A stretch of 64,000 nucleotides of DNA from Alligator mississippiensis (GCF_030867095.1 NC_081831.1:68152716-68216715); one strand, 5' to 3'; shown: positions 35,201-50,402, counted from the first letter of the stretch. A program made the numbers and translations. Notes: a model not told the origin generated them from the letters alone.

Positions 35201-38200
35201 CAGAGCTATGCACTCTCACATACCCGTTTATATTTTACTCGTAGCTCAAACTTCTTGTTTAAAACCCCCTCTTCAGAGGACTCCTGCATATAATGAAATC
35301 TTTCTCATATAAATAATTGAATATATTTGATTCGTATATTTGCTCTTGAATTTTAATAGAAGCTATCCCTTAGGATAAATCAATCAAAATTTACAGATAA
35401 CTATAGTTTTCTAGTATATTTGAACTTCCTCCTCCATAAACACATCAGCTAACTTTAAGTGTAGTTGTATTGTTAATAGAAAAATCACTTAACTTTTGCT
35501 GAGCTGCTTTTTTAAGGGGTATTGAATTTTAAAAATTGGCTAATGTAAAAATAAAATCTAATTAAGGTTCTGCAGGTTTAACTGCAGCTTCTGTATGAAA
35601 GGAGCATGATTCCTTGTGTACCATTGAGTCGACGTTCTGCTTCCTGAATTTCATCTGGTTCAGGTTCAGTGATGTGAATCAACCCGTCATGTTTTCTCCA
35701 TTCATGAAATTGGGTGGAGGAGGGGCAGAGTATTAACTCTAAATGGAAAAAAGAGAACTGATCTGCCTTCAGGCTTTTATTTTAGGTATAAGCAAAATGG
35801 AACTCCTGTGGGGGGGAGGTTTTTGATGAACATTGTTAATAGAAAAACAACTGTGCAGAACTCTGGTTTCTCACGTTTAAATTTTAGATCATTAGCGAAA
35901 CACCTTCTTCATGAAATTGTTACACAATGTTAATATGCAAGCACTTTGTAGTTGTGACTACCTGAATCTGAGTCATGGGATTTTGAGCTAGAATACAGAA
36001 CACTAAAGCTCCTACAAACAGGGTTTAGCTAATATATACCTTGTTCTTGGACCTTGCACAAACTTAGGAGGATAATGAGAATGGGGTAATAATAAACTCT
36101 GTAGTAGTTGTCTATATACTGCAAGTATGTTTCTTCAGACTGGTAAACCTATCTAGATACCCTGGCTTCTAAAAACAAAACATTTGATTTTTCTGACTAA
36201 ATGTGAAGTTCAGCTTAATATCACCTCACATTTTTCTTCTACTTTTGTATCAAGTTTCGTGTGTCTTTATCTAGTATTCTGATGCTAATTGTTTTGGAGC
36301 TGGAAGGACTTCTAATTTTTACATGTGACTTTGTGTTAGACTCTGTTAGAATTATGAGCGAGAAGAGCCCTTGTAGACTGTTGAGTTACTTTCATCTAGA
36401 ATCTGGAAACCTAAAGGGAAATGATGCATGTTGTTCATTGTGGAAAAAAATCAGTTTGGGAGCTTTAACTATTGCTTATGGAGAATTATAGTTTATTGGA
36501 TACCAAGCCAATACAGTCAATACTGGTTTTGGACTTGAGACATATGGGCCTTTTAAAAGTTATTTGCAAAAAGAGGTGTTTTTGTATTGGAAGAACATTT
36601 TAAAGCATAAGATCATTACAAAATACCTTGAAATACCTAGTATAATATGTCTGAACATTGACACACTCCATGGATCTTTGAAGTAATGTGGTAGGGATAA
36701 TAATTCTTGTAAAAACATTTTAATCTTGTAGAAACAGATGTCGTTTTAACAACCTGAGTGACTTGCTGCCATGCTTAAAAATACATTGGATCACTTCTGA
36801 AGTTGTAGATGAACTATTGAAAACAGAACAGATTTTTCTCATCTTTTGTGTAGTGTGGGAGTGAATTAATTATGACGTTTTTTGCCCAAAAATCAGTTCA
36901 TATTTTCTTGTTAAATTGCAAGTAAAACTAATTAAGAAAAAATAATGCTCCCGCCACTGTGAAATTATAACATTTTTGTTTCACTTAATTCTCAGATGCA
37001 GCTTTGTTTCTTAAGAAGGATTTGAAAACCTTGGTTGCAGCTAGTATTCAGAGAGACGTTTCCAGGTTTCTTAAATTGCTGTTCCCAAAGATAGATTTCT
37101 TGTCTGCCTAAGCTGGAAGAGTTACCTTTAGCAGTGCCTCTCATCAGTGCTAGAAAGTGTTTTGTGCCTGTAGGAAAAAGGTGTTTTTTTTGTTTTTGTT
37201 TTGTTTTTTGTTTTTTTTCCAATTCCATACCGAATTGGATCTGTTTTTTTTGGATTTTTGTTATGTTTATTATAATTCTGGGCTAGTGCTTTGTTATTGC
37301 TTCTGAAATTTTACACTCCCATCCTAATTTTACATATGAAGGACCTCATTTCTCTTATGGAGGGAAGTATCAAAGCTGTGCAAAGCCTATTCAGTTCTTC
37401 CATAAACTGTCTATGATCCCACTTAGGATTACTTTCCATGGGGGATGGCTCCCTGATGACTGCTGCTGTTTATTTTTTTGCTTGCTCATTGGAATGTTTG
37501 TGGAGTCATAATAGTAATAGGTGAAATTACCTTTTTCACTTCTAAACAGGGTGTGTGCTGTGCTTTATTATGAAAAGATCTGCTTCACTCTGAATCAGTT
37601 GACTTGTGGCAAAAGGTAGCTTTTGCATGATAACAATGGACTAGAACTAAGATGCAAGTTGTATTTCTGTGGCGTATTTTGACATATATATAAGATCACC
37701 TGTGTTCCCAGTATAGTTCAGCTCTGGTTGCTCATTTTTGAGAGGTAGGGACATTTTCTTTGCTTCACTGAATAGTGTTCAAATTGCTAAGGCAGAGTTG
37801 TTTTGAACACGAAAAAAGAAGGAATACCCATCATATTTTATTTCAAATAACATTTTATTCAGATAGAGGAGTGCATCAAGTGAGGTTCAGTTAAAAGGAG
37901 ACTGGAGTAATAAAAACAAATGGGGGTGGAATTGTTAAATTTACATTTCTCTCTTTTTTTTTTTTTTTGGAGGCAGGGGATCAATTTTTACTGTTCTTTG
38001 TGCTCAAATCTAATGTTGTTATATTGTCTGGTTCATCTTTAAATAGTTTGTAATGACCTGGACATTATTGGCCCACCCTATAAATTCATGTGTTTGTCTT
38101 TTGTTACATGTAGCTTTATTAGCATATTAAAGGCGACCTAATGATCAGATTATTATATTATACAAGTTGAAACAAAAACTATTCTTCTGTATTTTGGAGA

Positions 38201-40744
38201 ATTAAAATGGTACCTGGCAAATCAAGAAAAAAAGTGAATGAATATTCATTCAGAGTAACTGGGGGAGAAAGAAAAGCTGATGGGTTTTATTCTAGTAAAA
38301 AAAAGAAGAATCTATATTTCTAAATATTCTTGAGCTTCAGAGGTAGCTGAGGTAGTCTACCTTCACAGGGAGTAAAGAGACCCTTGATCAGTGTGAATTT
38401 GTGACATAGCTGAAGACTGCAGTAGGGCAAAGGAAATAAGTTTGACTCTTGTAAGGGTGACAGGATGACATCTGAAATGCGTAATAGTTTCTAAGTACAA
38501 GTACATATGGATGTTTAATGGGGTCTGCATCTGGAGAATTTTTTTCTTCTAGCACTGGTAAAAGAGAAATGTACTAATTGCCTAACCCTTGTAGGTCATG
38601 AAATACGGTGACTTAATGCATATGATTTGCCAACTTGTAAAAATCTCTTTGCTGCAGCGTTGGATATTTAATGTGTAAATCTCCAGTAGTCTGACAAAAC
38701 TTTAAAGTTCTGTACCTTTGCTGTGGTTCATTTCCCCAGTGGGAACTTGTTGAATTTCTGATCTTACAAGCAGTCTTCTTTCCATATTTCAAAAAGAGTT
38801 GTGTTGCCTGGGTTAAAAGGGAGGAAATGTTGCACTGTATTCCTTGTCAAAAGCTTAGCTTTTCTCCTTTTAACCTAAATGCAGTAACTTTTGAAAACAT
38901 TTCTTGAAGTTTAACAATACATTTTAGAGAAGTAATGCTTAGTAATAAATATTGAACTGAAGTTATCCACCATGCTATAAAACCATGTCATGTTATTTTC
39001 AGTATTTTACTGAGTCTGTTTGAATAAAATATTAATCATTGCACTGTGAATGCTGAGATTTCTAGCTTCAGTTGGGGTATATCATTAGTGCCTATTAACA
39101 GCTCTTGATGGGGACCACTAAAACCAATAGCCTGGTTTTTCAGCTTAGTAGGACTGTCTCTCCATGGTGTGATCATTAAGTTTAACTTTTAGCCACGATG
39201 GTTCACAGGGTACTGATTTTTATTTATTTATATATTTACACCTTCTGACATGGCAATCTAGCCTTCTCATGGTGCAGACTCTTTCGTTTTTTCTCTCTCA
39301 TCGTTCACGTGATCATTTACCATGTGGGGTATTAAAAACTAGTTCATAAGCATTCAAGGGAAGAGAGTTGTGTCCCCAGTGCCTAGCATTATGTGACAGG
39401 AGCCTTCAGGCATTGCTGCGCACACACAAAAAATTTATAAAACTGGTCAAAACTTATAAAACCTAAACTAAATAATAGGGTAACAACTGAACCAACAAGA
39501 TTCCTTGCTATTTATACATTGTGTATAACATAATAGTTGTCTTTACTGATCATAGAAATGGCATAGTACACAGTGATGCCCCAACTTTGTGGCCATTAAT
39601 TGAAAATATACATTGAGAAAAATAATTTTTGGAAAAATTGGACTTTTGAGTCCAGAAAATAAGGCACTAACCAAAAAGCTGTGTTAACAAAGATTAAAAA
39701 AAAACCCAAAACAAGAGAGAACAAAACCTGATGAGTAAGAATTATCTGTTTTGTATGGTGTAACACTGTTGGGAATAGACATCATATAACTTCTGGTGTC
39801 TCATTTTAGAATTTGGTGTAGTGTGCTAACAAGTTATGTGGGTTAACACTTCCATATTTTCTTGCAATTACCCATCCTTTTTGATGCTTTGGGTGGGTTA
39901 TTTATGTCAAAATAATATCTTTTTTTTGTTTTGGGGTTGGTCTGTAATTATCAGGGCATTGTGCAGTGGCCATAAATTGTGCAGTGGCTATAAATTAATC
40001 CAATTTACTTATGAATTTCACAGTTAGGAAACAACACCCAAAGTTCATCATGGGTGCTTATTGAATTCTGTTGATTTATATTTTTATAAAAATGAATGAT
40101 CATGCTGACTTCCAACTGAATATTGAGGATCTTATATTAATAAAATTATGCAGACATTTAGTTTTACTCTAGAGGCAAAAAGCTTAGGAGTATATTGTAA
40201 ATATGAGGTCTTTCCTTTGGCTCCCATATTGTAGCAGAGGACTTATGAGGGTTTTTGGGAAGGGGAGAGTGCAGGGGGAAGGGCTGTGAAAGGATATCAA
40301 GTTTTTGTGAATCTCTCCTGCTTGATGTTAGTTTCTGAAAGTAACTATCATGGAGTTCATGAAAATACCTGTAAAATTATTTTGAAGGGTTTGAGGGGCT
40401 GATTTAAAGATAGCAGTGCCTCCAAACATGTAGGAGCTAAGTGACATCCTCATCCCACAGAGAGCAGTGATTCTTATAGCCCACCCATGCCAAGCTAGCT
40501 TGTTTTATTGCTTATAGCTTCTGCTGAAATGCTGAGTGAGTTGTATAACTTTTAACAAATGGTGAAAGGCTAAAATGGTGGTGGGGGGGATTGTTGCTAA
40601 CTTTATGTAGAACGCTCTAAACATTTGAAATTTTGAGAGCTTTACCAATGTGGTGAAGCAGCCATGTAAGGATTAAATAAAGCTGAACTCAATTGTACAA
40701 AGGACTAAGAACTGAAAAATATAATTGCAGTTCAGACTAAAATC

Positions 40745-41018
40745 CTGTTCAAAATATAAGTGTATAGATCTAATAAATTTTGTGGCACTTTATAAAGGTC
40801 CCTCAGGCCCACTGGCCTAGCATGGTAAAGGCATGTCAGTTCAGCAGCCATGGCACAGAAGAGAACCATGTGGCTGGTATCACATCTGGCTGCCTTTGAT
40901 TCTCCAGCTGGAGTGACCAACTACTCTTTATAGCTGGAGGTCACCTTCAATTCGAACATGGAGCGCAGCTCAAACTCAGGCCTCTGGACCCATACCAGCA
41001 CTTCACCACTGCACCTCC
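40745..41018 (-). repeat. Possible tRNA-derived SINE
   Basis: On the - strand, from 41018, ggaggtgcagtggtgaagtg resembles a pol III A-box region. It is followed about 30 bases on by gagtttgagctgc, a B-box-like motif. The body runs to about 40745. Ends and family are unresolved. Confidence 0.35.
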
Positions 41019-44000
41019 TTTGTTTAAAAACAAACAATTTATTGAAATGTGGCTTAAAACATAATCTTGAATGGGATCCAAAAGACATGCTGAATTCCAT
41101 TACGCTTCAGGCTTGTTGTTTAGAAAACTTGTGTAATCCCTTCTTCACTTCTTCATTACTAGTATTCTGTAAAGAACTGTAACTGGGTGCCCAGAATCTA
41201 TTGTTCACTGCAAAATGTCAGAATTTCTGGCTTTGCATAGGTGTTAGAGCTATTTCTTTCCCCCCAGTAAACAAGTTGATTTTTAGATTCCAGATTGAAT
41301 TTGCAGAGCTAGCATTTATAAAGCTGTCTCTCAAACTGTCCAGATTTGGTCTGAAAATCACTTGGACAATACATGTGAAACTATGCAAGTGCCAGAAGTG
41401 TTGGTGCGACTTTCCGAATTTGCATGGTATCATTTCATGCATGCATGAATAGTATCATTTCATGGTATCTCTTTCTATTATTATGCGTTTATGTTGTGCT
41501 AGCGTCTATAAGGCAGCAAGGGTGGGGGTTCCATTTTTGCTAAATGCTGTATAAATTAAAGATGTTATGCAGTTTAAAAGATGAAACTGAACAGATAGAA
41601 GAGACAAATGGGGTGGGGAACAAGGTAATAATACATGGCATATACAAATACCTTAGTTATTGCATACCTAAAGTTATTGGAACCACCCCAATTGTTAAGG
41701 TTTTAGAGCAGAAGCTTGTTTGCAGTTTTTCTTACTAGCTCAAGATGTTCCTGACCTCGCTATGAGAGGCAGGGTCTTCCTGAATTCTGGCAAATGTGCA
41801 GAGGTCAGAGAGGCTCAGATTTCCCCCAGCCGAAATAGCAAGACCCATGCAGAGCCTCCTGTTTCACCTGTCTGCTGGCAGTTCCCTTAGCAAAAAAGGC
41901 TTTTGGGCCCTGCCCCTGAGAAGACCTCCTTAATGCAGTGCTGAAATGAGGCCTCTCGGATCTCTGAACCCCTTTCCTTCAATCACACATACAGGGTTTA
42001 GGCTCAATTCCCACTTCCACATGTGTATAGCCTGCCTGGACAGTCTGCTCATCATTAGAGCTCTTCCAACCTACTCCGGTTAATCCTCCACTATTCTACT
42101 GTAGCTGACACAAGGCTAGCATGCATGTAGGTAGTTCTCATTGGCAGTGCTTAGAGTTAAGGGTGTGTGAATGTATTCGTAAACTCTGCATATCCAAATT
42201 TTCAGAAGTTTGGATATCGCTGCCCCTGATGTTCTGGAAGGGCACAAGAGAACATTGGATAATCATAACTCTGCATTAGCAATGAATTTCTCAACTATTT
42301 TTTATCTTTAGATATTGATATGAATGGTTTGTATTTAGAATTTTGTTTTGCCATCAGCAGTCATTATAACATACTAGAAGCAGCCATTCTTAAGGCAGAA
42401 ATATCAGGCATTGGAGTATTGATCTGAGCAGCTAACGTAAGTAATTTGGAAGTCAGTATATCATCTTCAGAAATGGTGACTGGTAAGTAGACTGGTTGGG
42501 AAGGCAGAGAGAGAACCTAATAGAGCTTTCAATATAAAGGAGTTTACTGAAAAGTTGTTTGAAAGGGGGAGACCCCAATTCACTCCTATACATGAATCTT
42601 TTGTAGCACTCTTTCTTTGATCTATTAATTGCATAGATAGGGCACAGTTGACTGCTTACCAGGCAGAGGGATCTTTGTTTTTAGTGTTTTCCCCCCTTCC
42701 TAAATTATAATCTTTAAAATACTTAGAAGCAATTATTGTGGTATGCCTCTTGTACCACTTAAGGAAACAGCCAGATGTTTGGAGAAAAATATTTTAAAAC
42801 TGAAATTTAAGCAGAGCAGCAGTTCTAGCAGCTCTATGTCAAATTACACACACTTTCAATTGGCACAATAGATAGGTTTGCTTTTAAAAAGCAGTCTTTA
42901 TAACATTTCAGTCAATTTTTCACTACTTTTGCAATTAAATAGGAAATCAGCTGGCTGGTTTGCAACAAAAACTTGATCAGCTACAAGGCTGTAATTTTTA
43001 ATAGACACAGCCTTGTATTAACTCTACTGGGAGTAGGGTTGAACACAATGAGGGGAAAAATATGGAAAATAAATCTCTCTGGGCTGGATGCTCCAATGGC
43101 ACAAGCAAGCTGCAAGTTTGGCAGATGGCTGCAGTTGTCTTTTCTGTTTATGGGACTCTCCAGTTGGTCTCTGTACCACCGTGGCTATGTTGTGTGGTTG
43201 CACTCATGTGGTTGTGCTGGTGCAAACCCCCAGCATTGATGCATCTGCACCCCAGTAATGTATGCCTATTTGAAACTGTACTGTTGCTTCCGATTAGGGG
43301 AAGCCTCATTTTACACTAGTGCTGCGTGTCTACACTGGAGACTTACGCTGGTGCAGCCATGTGGGTAAAAAATAAATTGTTTTGTTCTCAGTCCACTTCT
43401 GCAAAAGTCTTGATTGAGAAGGGGGCTGTGGCTAGATTTATCCTTACATTGGTAATTCCATACTTCCAGTTTGGCCTCTCCAGGCCATAAGTAACCAGTG
43501 TGAGATTCTGGCTGATTTCTAGCAAGACGCAGAACAGCCAGTCTGAAATCAGGGATTGCAAAGACACCTTGAAAATCACCTTTCTGCCTGACTTCCTCTC
43601 CCAAGCTTTGCCAAGTGCTGCCTTGTCTGCACCTCAGGATCTGGGTCACTGTAATTTAGAAGCTTGCTGCACATGCATATCTGTGCAAGTAGAAAGTAAT
43701 TTTGGTGCTTTTTATGTTCAGGGAAAGGAAAGTTTTGAATGTCTAAATGCTTAATTACCGGGGGGGGGGAGTTGTGAAGGGATGGTGTACATCACACTTT
43801 CAGCAGACATCACTTTGCTGCAGATGAGGCAGAACTTTGCCTAGAAGTAAATAATTGTGTTAGTCTGTCCAGTGCAAGCTGAATTGTCAGATAGGCTTCC
43901 CCACCCCCATGCCCTCCAACTTGTGTGTAAATATACTTCCTAGAATTAAGAGCAGCTGGAAAGGAGAGAGAAAAGGGGTGTATCCATAAACTCTTCCTAG

Positions 44001-46368
44001 AAATTTTGCTACTGTTTGTCAAAATAAAAACAAAAGAGGCCAGTGTTGCGAGAGATAAGCTCATTCTTTGCAAAATAAGGACATCTTCAAGTATGGGGTA
44101 GTTCCCTAAGAACATTATTAAAATGTTAGACACTAGGATTGTGGAGTGGAGTTTCAAGATCATGAATTTGTAAATCAGATGAAGTGATCATTTGTAAGGA
44201 TGGCTTTCAGACTCTCCTACATCTCAATTTCTAAATGCTCTACTTGTCACATCTCAGTGCTGAAAGTTGATGATAGACTTGTTAATTTTGGGAGGGAAGT
44301 TGTTAAAGATAAACTAAGTAATTTTATGAATTACATTTTATCCAGTGAAATGAATTCTATATTAGAGAAGATTTCTCAGGAGGTGGTTTATTTTCCTGCA
44401 GTTTATGACAGCCCTTTGTTTTGCTTTTAAAAGGTCATTCAGATTATCGGTGCAAAATATATATGAAATTTAATTTGAACAGGATTACTTAGACTCTTAT
44501 TTCAGTAAGATTTCAAGGATGTGGTAAATGTCTTCAAAGCCATACGTATGTTTCAGTGCCTTCCTAAATGGGGATGCTCTTCTGAATCAGGGTATTGATT
44601 TGTAGATACAGTGGTAGTAACTGCACATGCAAGTGACTATAATTAAATGTGCGCCAAATTACCTAATTTACATTTGAAGTTGTTGTGGTATTTCGGTGAA
44701 CAAATTGAGCAGGCTTTCTGGAGCTGTTCTAAAGATTTATAATTTCAAATGAGTGCTGTAAGAAAGGATAAGAATTTAGAATGTGTATGGTCACAAGAAA
44801 ACAAACACTGCAGCTACTACTGCTTGGTGTGTAAAGAGAGTATGAGAGGGACTTTATGAAAATAAATTATCTGAAAGGTTTGAATTAGCATGCACTTCAG
44901 TTCCCTTCCCCTAGCCCATTGCTGTAGTGGCTGCAAAGTAGCATGTTAGATGCTGTTTCCCAAGCTTTCTGGACCTAGAGACCACTGTCAATGCTCAGAG
45001 TTTCTCTTCAACTCCATGTGCCCTTCTCAAACCCGTTAATTGATATTTATTATAAAGGTGTCAGAGCCTCATGTAACGCACAGACCAGCTTTAGACCCCT
45101 TACCATGATGTTGTTGACCACCAGTTGTTCATGGACCTCTGCTTGGGAGCTGATATTGTAGAACACCCATTTCAGATCCTGAGGTTGCATAGAGATCCCT
45201 GTAGTCTCTTAAACAGCGTGAGCCTTGGAATTTGGTGTTATGCCAGTGCCTTTGATCTATGCAGGAGTTGGAGGAGTTGGAAGTACTATATTTCTAACTT
45301 AAAATACAGGAAGTAAACAAAACCTTGATAGTAATCTTCAGAAAGCACTTTCAGTGCGTCTTTGACATGACATTTTTAATCATGTGAGAGAGAATTTGAA
45401 TGACACTTTACCCCATAGTCCAGTTCCGAGTCTGTCTGGATTTGTTTCACATTCTTTCAGATGTTTGTATCAAAGCAAAGTTTTCTATCAATCACGAATT
45501 TGTTGTTAAAATGTTTCATTACAAGTCCCTCCTGTAAAACTAATATTACTTAAAATTAATTATTTAAGACCAATTAAAGGGTATGAGATGGCTTTCTCTG
45601 TAAATGCCCTCTTCCTTTCTTTAATCTGGAACCTGATTCTTTTATCCATTGTGAAAACTTAACCATACAGTTGCAGGAAATGAAATGGAAATTGCAATGT
45701 CTGCCCATCAGAAGTGTGTTCCCATCAAGTGTATGCCATGTTTAGAATCTAATCTAGTGAGACAAATGTGGCTTCCCCCCCTAATTTCTTGTTGAATTGT
45801 ATGTTGGCCTTTTATGAAAGATTTGTCACAATAAGCTTTGCAGTTTTGGTGTTGAAGGCAAACAGGGTGAATGAAATAGGTTGTTGAATAATTCCCCAAA
45901 TGCCATGAACTGGATCTTAACATTATTGCAGGTACATTTCAGTGATGGTGATAGAAAACTGGCAAATTTGATTTTTGTAAATGAGATGCTTTTGATGTTC
46001 TGACCTCCCCCTTGAACAGACAGTTTTAATCAGTGATGCATCTTTCTGAAGAGGGAACTGCTTTTCTGCATTTGAGAAGAGCATCAGTTTTTGTCTTCAG
46101 TTACGTAAATTGTAGTGGTATTGACATTTTTCTTTCCATTTCATTTTTATAATTTTTAGACTGCCTGTTTCCTACCATCTCCTTAAAAGCAGTGATGAGA
46201 CACAGATACAGACACACAGTGTTAATCACTAAATGGTATTAATGTGTATTTAGTATTACTTAGCAGTTTTCATATTTAATATACTTAACTTGGGATCTAG
46301 CACTGTGAAGACTTAGGGGAGAGGAGCCAACCAGATTTATAGAAAATCATGTTATCAGGAAACCTATG

Positions 46369-47012
46369 TGAGCGTGCCGGGTCTAACCCCGGGTCGCTTT
46401 CATTGCTCTGCACGAACAACAAAAAACACGAACACACGTGGAGGTTGCAAGACTCCACGCAGACAGAACACGAACAGTCACGTGGAGGTTGCTAGGCTCC
46501 ACGCAGACAAACTCTGGATGTCCAGGACAAGCGCGTATAAAACTTGTCGTTAGGTCTTATAGTAGGTTTCGTTCGAAGACGGGAAGAGGTGGGCGGTGGA
46601 TCAGGCCGCCAAACCCCTCTGAGCGACACACAGGGTTTCTATTACCCTGCCGCGCACACCCAGAGTCCCCACGAGATGGATGCGGAGTCCTCTTCGGCTT
46701 GGGCAGAAACTGCTCAAGCCTCTTATACGGCTAGCAGGCCAATCGCTAGCCGCCACGTGTGAATAATTTAGCACTAACCAATTGCAGGGCACGAATTTGC
46801 ATACGACGAGCGGGAACTCTTTGCACCGTGCATTTCTGTGTTGCAAAGGAAATGCACCCTGCAAAGATCGCTGCAAAGTGGCGGGAACACTTCCCTGCAC
46901 GCGGGTTCTCTGCGCAGCAGAACTCTTCCGTGCAACGAAGCGGTAAACCCATGGGGATAATTCTTAGTGCCGAAGCGCGCACAAAAAAAAATCAGACCTC
47001 TGGGTCATGACA
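46369..47012. mobile_element. Solo LTR of an endogenous retrovirus
   Basis: This 644-base fossil begins TG and ends CA. It is flanked by perfect 5-base target-site duplications ctatg (46364-46368 and 47013-47017). It is GC- and CpG-rich inside an AT-rich intron, and contains a repeated unit around cacgtggaggttgc (about 46436 and 46481). No internal viral region or second LTR adjoins, so this is a solo LTR left by recombination. TATA-like motifs occur on both strands (near 46533 on +, near 46722 on -), so orientation is uncertain. Many intact CpGs and perfect duplications suggest a fairly young insertion. Confidence 0.85.
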
Positions 47013-47399
47013 CTATGCATCTAACAAAATCTGTAAAGGTACAAGCAGCAGGCAATGCAAATATGTTTGTCAGTACTTCAATGATGAATATACCTTATTT
47101 TCTCCCATACAGCGTGTTCCTTTTCCTCCAAAAACTAGCTGCTGGAAATCAGAGTGTGCGTTGTATTTCAGGAAATATGGCAAGAGCAGTTTCTGCTGCT
47201 TACCAGGTAAAAGTAAAAGAAAAATCTGCACTTTAGGAAGCAGAACAGTGAGCAGACTCAGCTTCCTAGCTGCTGCTTGCTGTTCAGTTACTTATGACAA
47301 GGAAAGAGTTTTTCCTTCATTTTGCCTTTCAAAAGCAAGGTGTATCTTGTACGCTGTATATGAGAAAATATGGGAGGGAGTGGATGAAATAGAAAACAT

Positions 47400-47710
47400 G
47401 GTCAGCATGTGTGTGTGTCTATATGGGGGTGGTGTGCGTTCACACCCCTCCCCCCCATCCATCCATCTTGCTCTCGCGCTCGCTCTCTCTCTCTCTCTCT
47501 CTCACACTCACTCACTCTTACACTCTCACACACACTCCCATGTGTATACACCTATATATACCTATATATATTCATATCTTCTATATATACAACTACATGT
47601 GCGCGCACACACACGTTATATATAGTCTATGTATATTTTCACCTCCTCCCAATATATCTAGATCTATACATCCCCCCCCCATTTATGTACACTTGTATAT
47701 ACCTACATGC
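47400..47710. repeat. Microsatellite-rich tract
   Basis: A succession of (TG)n, (CT)n at about 47478-47502, CA-rich DNA, then TA/TATA-rich and CACA-rich stretches. Long frames across it are artefacts of low complexity. Confidence 0.9.
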
Positions 47711-50156
47711 TTGGTCACTCACAGAGGAATTGGAAAACCTAGAAAAAATCTTGCTTTTGTTGTTTTGGAGAGTGGGAAGCATGTGTGGCTACACATGTGC
47801 ATATACACCCTCACGTTCCTACTGAATGTGCCCATGTTCTCTTCTGCAGAACCATCTACTCAGAATCAGTTCAGGAGCCATTGGTCCTTACTCTTATTAC
47901 AGAAAACTCATTTTACACCTCTCTAGCACTATTGATGTTCCTTACATTTGCATCCTCTTTAAGATGCCTGGATACTGTCATGTACAGAGTTCTTAGTGCA
48001 AATGCAAATCAGACTTATTGGGTCCGGTGTTAAGCTTAACTTTGGTCCCAACTTGTGTCCCTCCTATAGATTACTGCAGTACAAAACTGAAAAGGATGCT
48101 GCTAGGAAAAGTCCAGCACATGTTTGTGTCCAGAGCAGAATTCAGGACATTGTTTACCTAGCAGGGTGACGGTAGAGTTTGGGAATGAGTTTTTCAAAAA
48201 TCACAGTTCAGACGATGCTTGGCCCTAGGATTTATGGCTGCAACTGTAGACACAGTATCCATGGCATGTCTCTACATTGGGAAACCTCAGCAGCCTCTTG
48301 AGATTCCAGTGGAAGTAAGGAATAGAGGAATTCTTTGATCTCTTGTGGGTAACAGATGATCGATGTGCCTCTCTAGCTGTGGTCAGTCTTTAGCTAGGAA
48401 TGAACTTCCAAACGCTGTACATTCAACTTGTGGTGAGTGTAGGTATGCTTGGTCCCTGATGGAGATCTTGCAAGATATTGGTTGTAGCTCTATATCCCCT
48501 CAGAGTTCAGGGTCCTGCATTTGATGTGGGCTGGCATTCTTGCCTTTACATCAGTACATATGTACATTAATGCATTGATTGAAAAAATGGGCACTGAGAG
48601 TTGAGGACATCAGTCTGTTGTGGTGTTTATGCTGCTGGACTAGAACGCTCAGCTTTGTGACCGGGGTTTGGGGAAAAGCTGGAGCCCTTCATGACTTTAC
48701 TCTGGAGGTCTCCAGTTAGAGGCTTGAGATCCATGACAGGGTATGTCATGGAGAGGATAGGCCAAGGGTGTAGGTAATCTGTAAGGTATGTTTACACCTA
48801 TAAGCATTAAGAACAAGGCTTTGCTTGACACCTTTTTACAGTTTCTTTTGGCTCATTTAATATAAGATAAAACTAACTTCACAGTAGAATGGAAAAAGGT
48901 ATTGCAGGGAGGTGGGGCATGAATTTTCCTGAGATTTCCCTTATTTAAACATCATGACTACATTGGCCTGTGAGACTAAAGAAGTCTGCATTGGCATAAA
49001 GCCTGGTTGGATAGGCTTTCTTTTGGCCCCCTGCATGCCTACCGCACCAACTGGGACTACTTTTGAAGTTTCTGGTGCTGTTTACATTTCCTTCTGAATT
49101 TTGCCTCCTATATTCAAGGGAACCAAGTTCTAAGGTAAGCGGTTTCCTTCTCTCCAGAAGAGCAAGTCCTTGATCTCTAATCATTTGAAATATAATTGGC
49201 AAGTAATTATTCCAGGATTTCATAAGAAGAAAAAGACTTGGAAGTCTGACTTCTCATGTATGACTTTAAGATTGTCCTGTTAAACAGCTGTGCCCTCAAT
49301 GTTCAAAATGTTTTGGGGAAATGCTTAGAGAGATTAGAATAACTAGTCAAACAGCTTTCAGGTGTGTCTTATATCTTAGGCGTGGAGGAAAAATGTACAG
49401 ACAAAAGCTTTTTAGATACTTTTTGAAGTTTCCTTTTATGTAAACTTGAAGATCCAAAGCAAGGGAGGGGATGGGAAACATTAATTCCTAGTGAACATAG
49501 GTTAATATGAAAGTCTTAGCTGTATTAGTATGAGCAATGGGATGCTGTTTTGGTTGAATGCCTCACTGAAGTGTGACTCATTGTTAAGTGTGATGCTTAG
49601 CCCTTCATCCTTTGATCCTGAACAAAACCAACCTGTTTTTGAAGAAGGAAACTGTTCAAAAAGTGATGCCTTTAGCTTTACTTCTGTTCTGTAAAGTATT
49701 GCTAGCCAAACTGCAGAGTATGACAAACAAAAATATCTTCTTCAGTGCTTTTATTTTAATTAAGATGGCTCTGAAGCAGTGCAGTGCTCACTTTTGAGAT
49801 TAACATTTGAAGTGACTGAGTCAGCCTTTACTGTGTAATTATTAGAAGACTTTCAGTATAAAATGCTTTGAAGGTTTGAGGGACTTTCTTCACACCTGGA
49901 AGAGAGAGTAAGAGAGTCTTCTCTGTAGTAATCAGGCTTTTTTTGCTTTTATATTTTTGTTTTTCTTTTAAGTGAAATTCCTTTTTATGAAGATGAAGAA
50001 AAAGGAGGTACGAGACCCTGTATCAGTGTGGTATTTATTCAGTACATTTTGTTTAGGTTTTAGACAGTTATGTCACTTACAAGGTGAAGTTTCAAATTCA
50101 TACTTTGTAACTGGTAGGTTAATTGTACAGATTTGAAGATAAATGCATAGCATTTA

Positions 50157-50310
50157 CAAAGGTCTTTAATTGGTCCCAACACACTATTCCTAACAAAAGC
50201 TAAGTGCTGTTATTTCCATTTTTAAAGGTAAAGACACTGAGACACAGATATGATTTTTATCAAGTGGGTAATAAATGGAGTCGGATGGTCTGACTAGAGT
50301 TGCAGGTTTC
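50157..50310 (-). repeat. MIR-like SINE fragment
   Basis: The words 'ttatttccatttttaaaggt', 'aaagacactgagacacagat' and 'tggagtcggatggtctgact' follow the order of an inverted MIR-like SINE. Confidence 0.5.
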
Positions 50311-50402
50311 TAGTCCAAAGGAAAGGTACCCAAGCTGATGCTGCTGTGGGTCAGGGAAAAAAGCTGCTTGGGTCAGCAAGGGATTTGGATGACCCTGCAG
50401 GA

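Noticed and set aside
47161-47926. Frames of 138-171 codons near 47.4 kb
   Set aside because: They cross (CT)n, (CA)n and (TA)n microsatellites, giving SLSLSL and YTYI runs. They are low-complexity artefacts.
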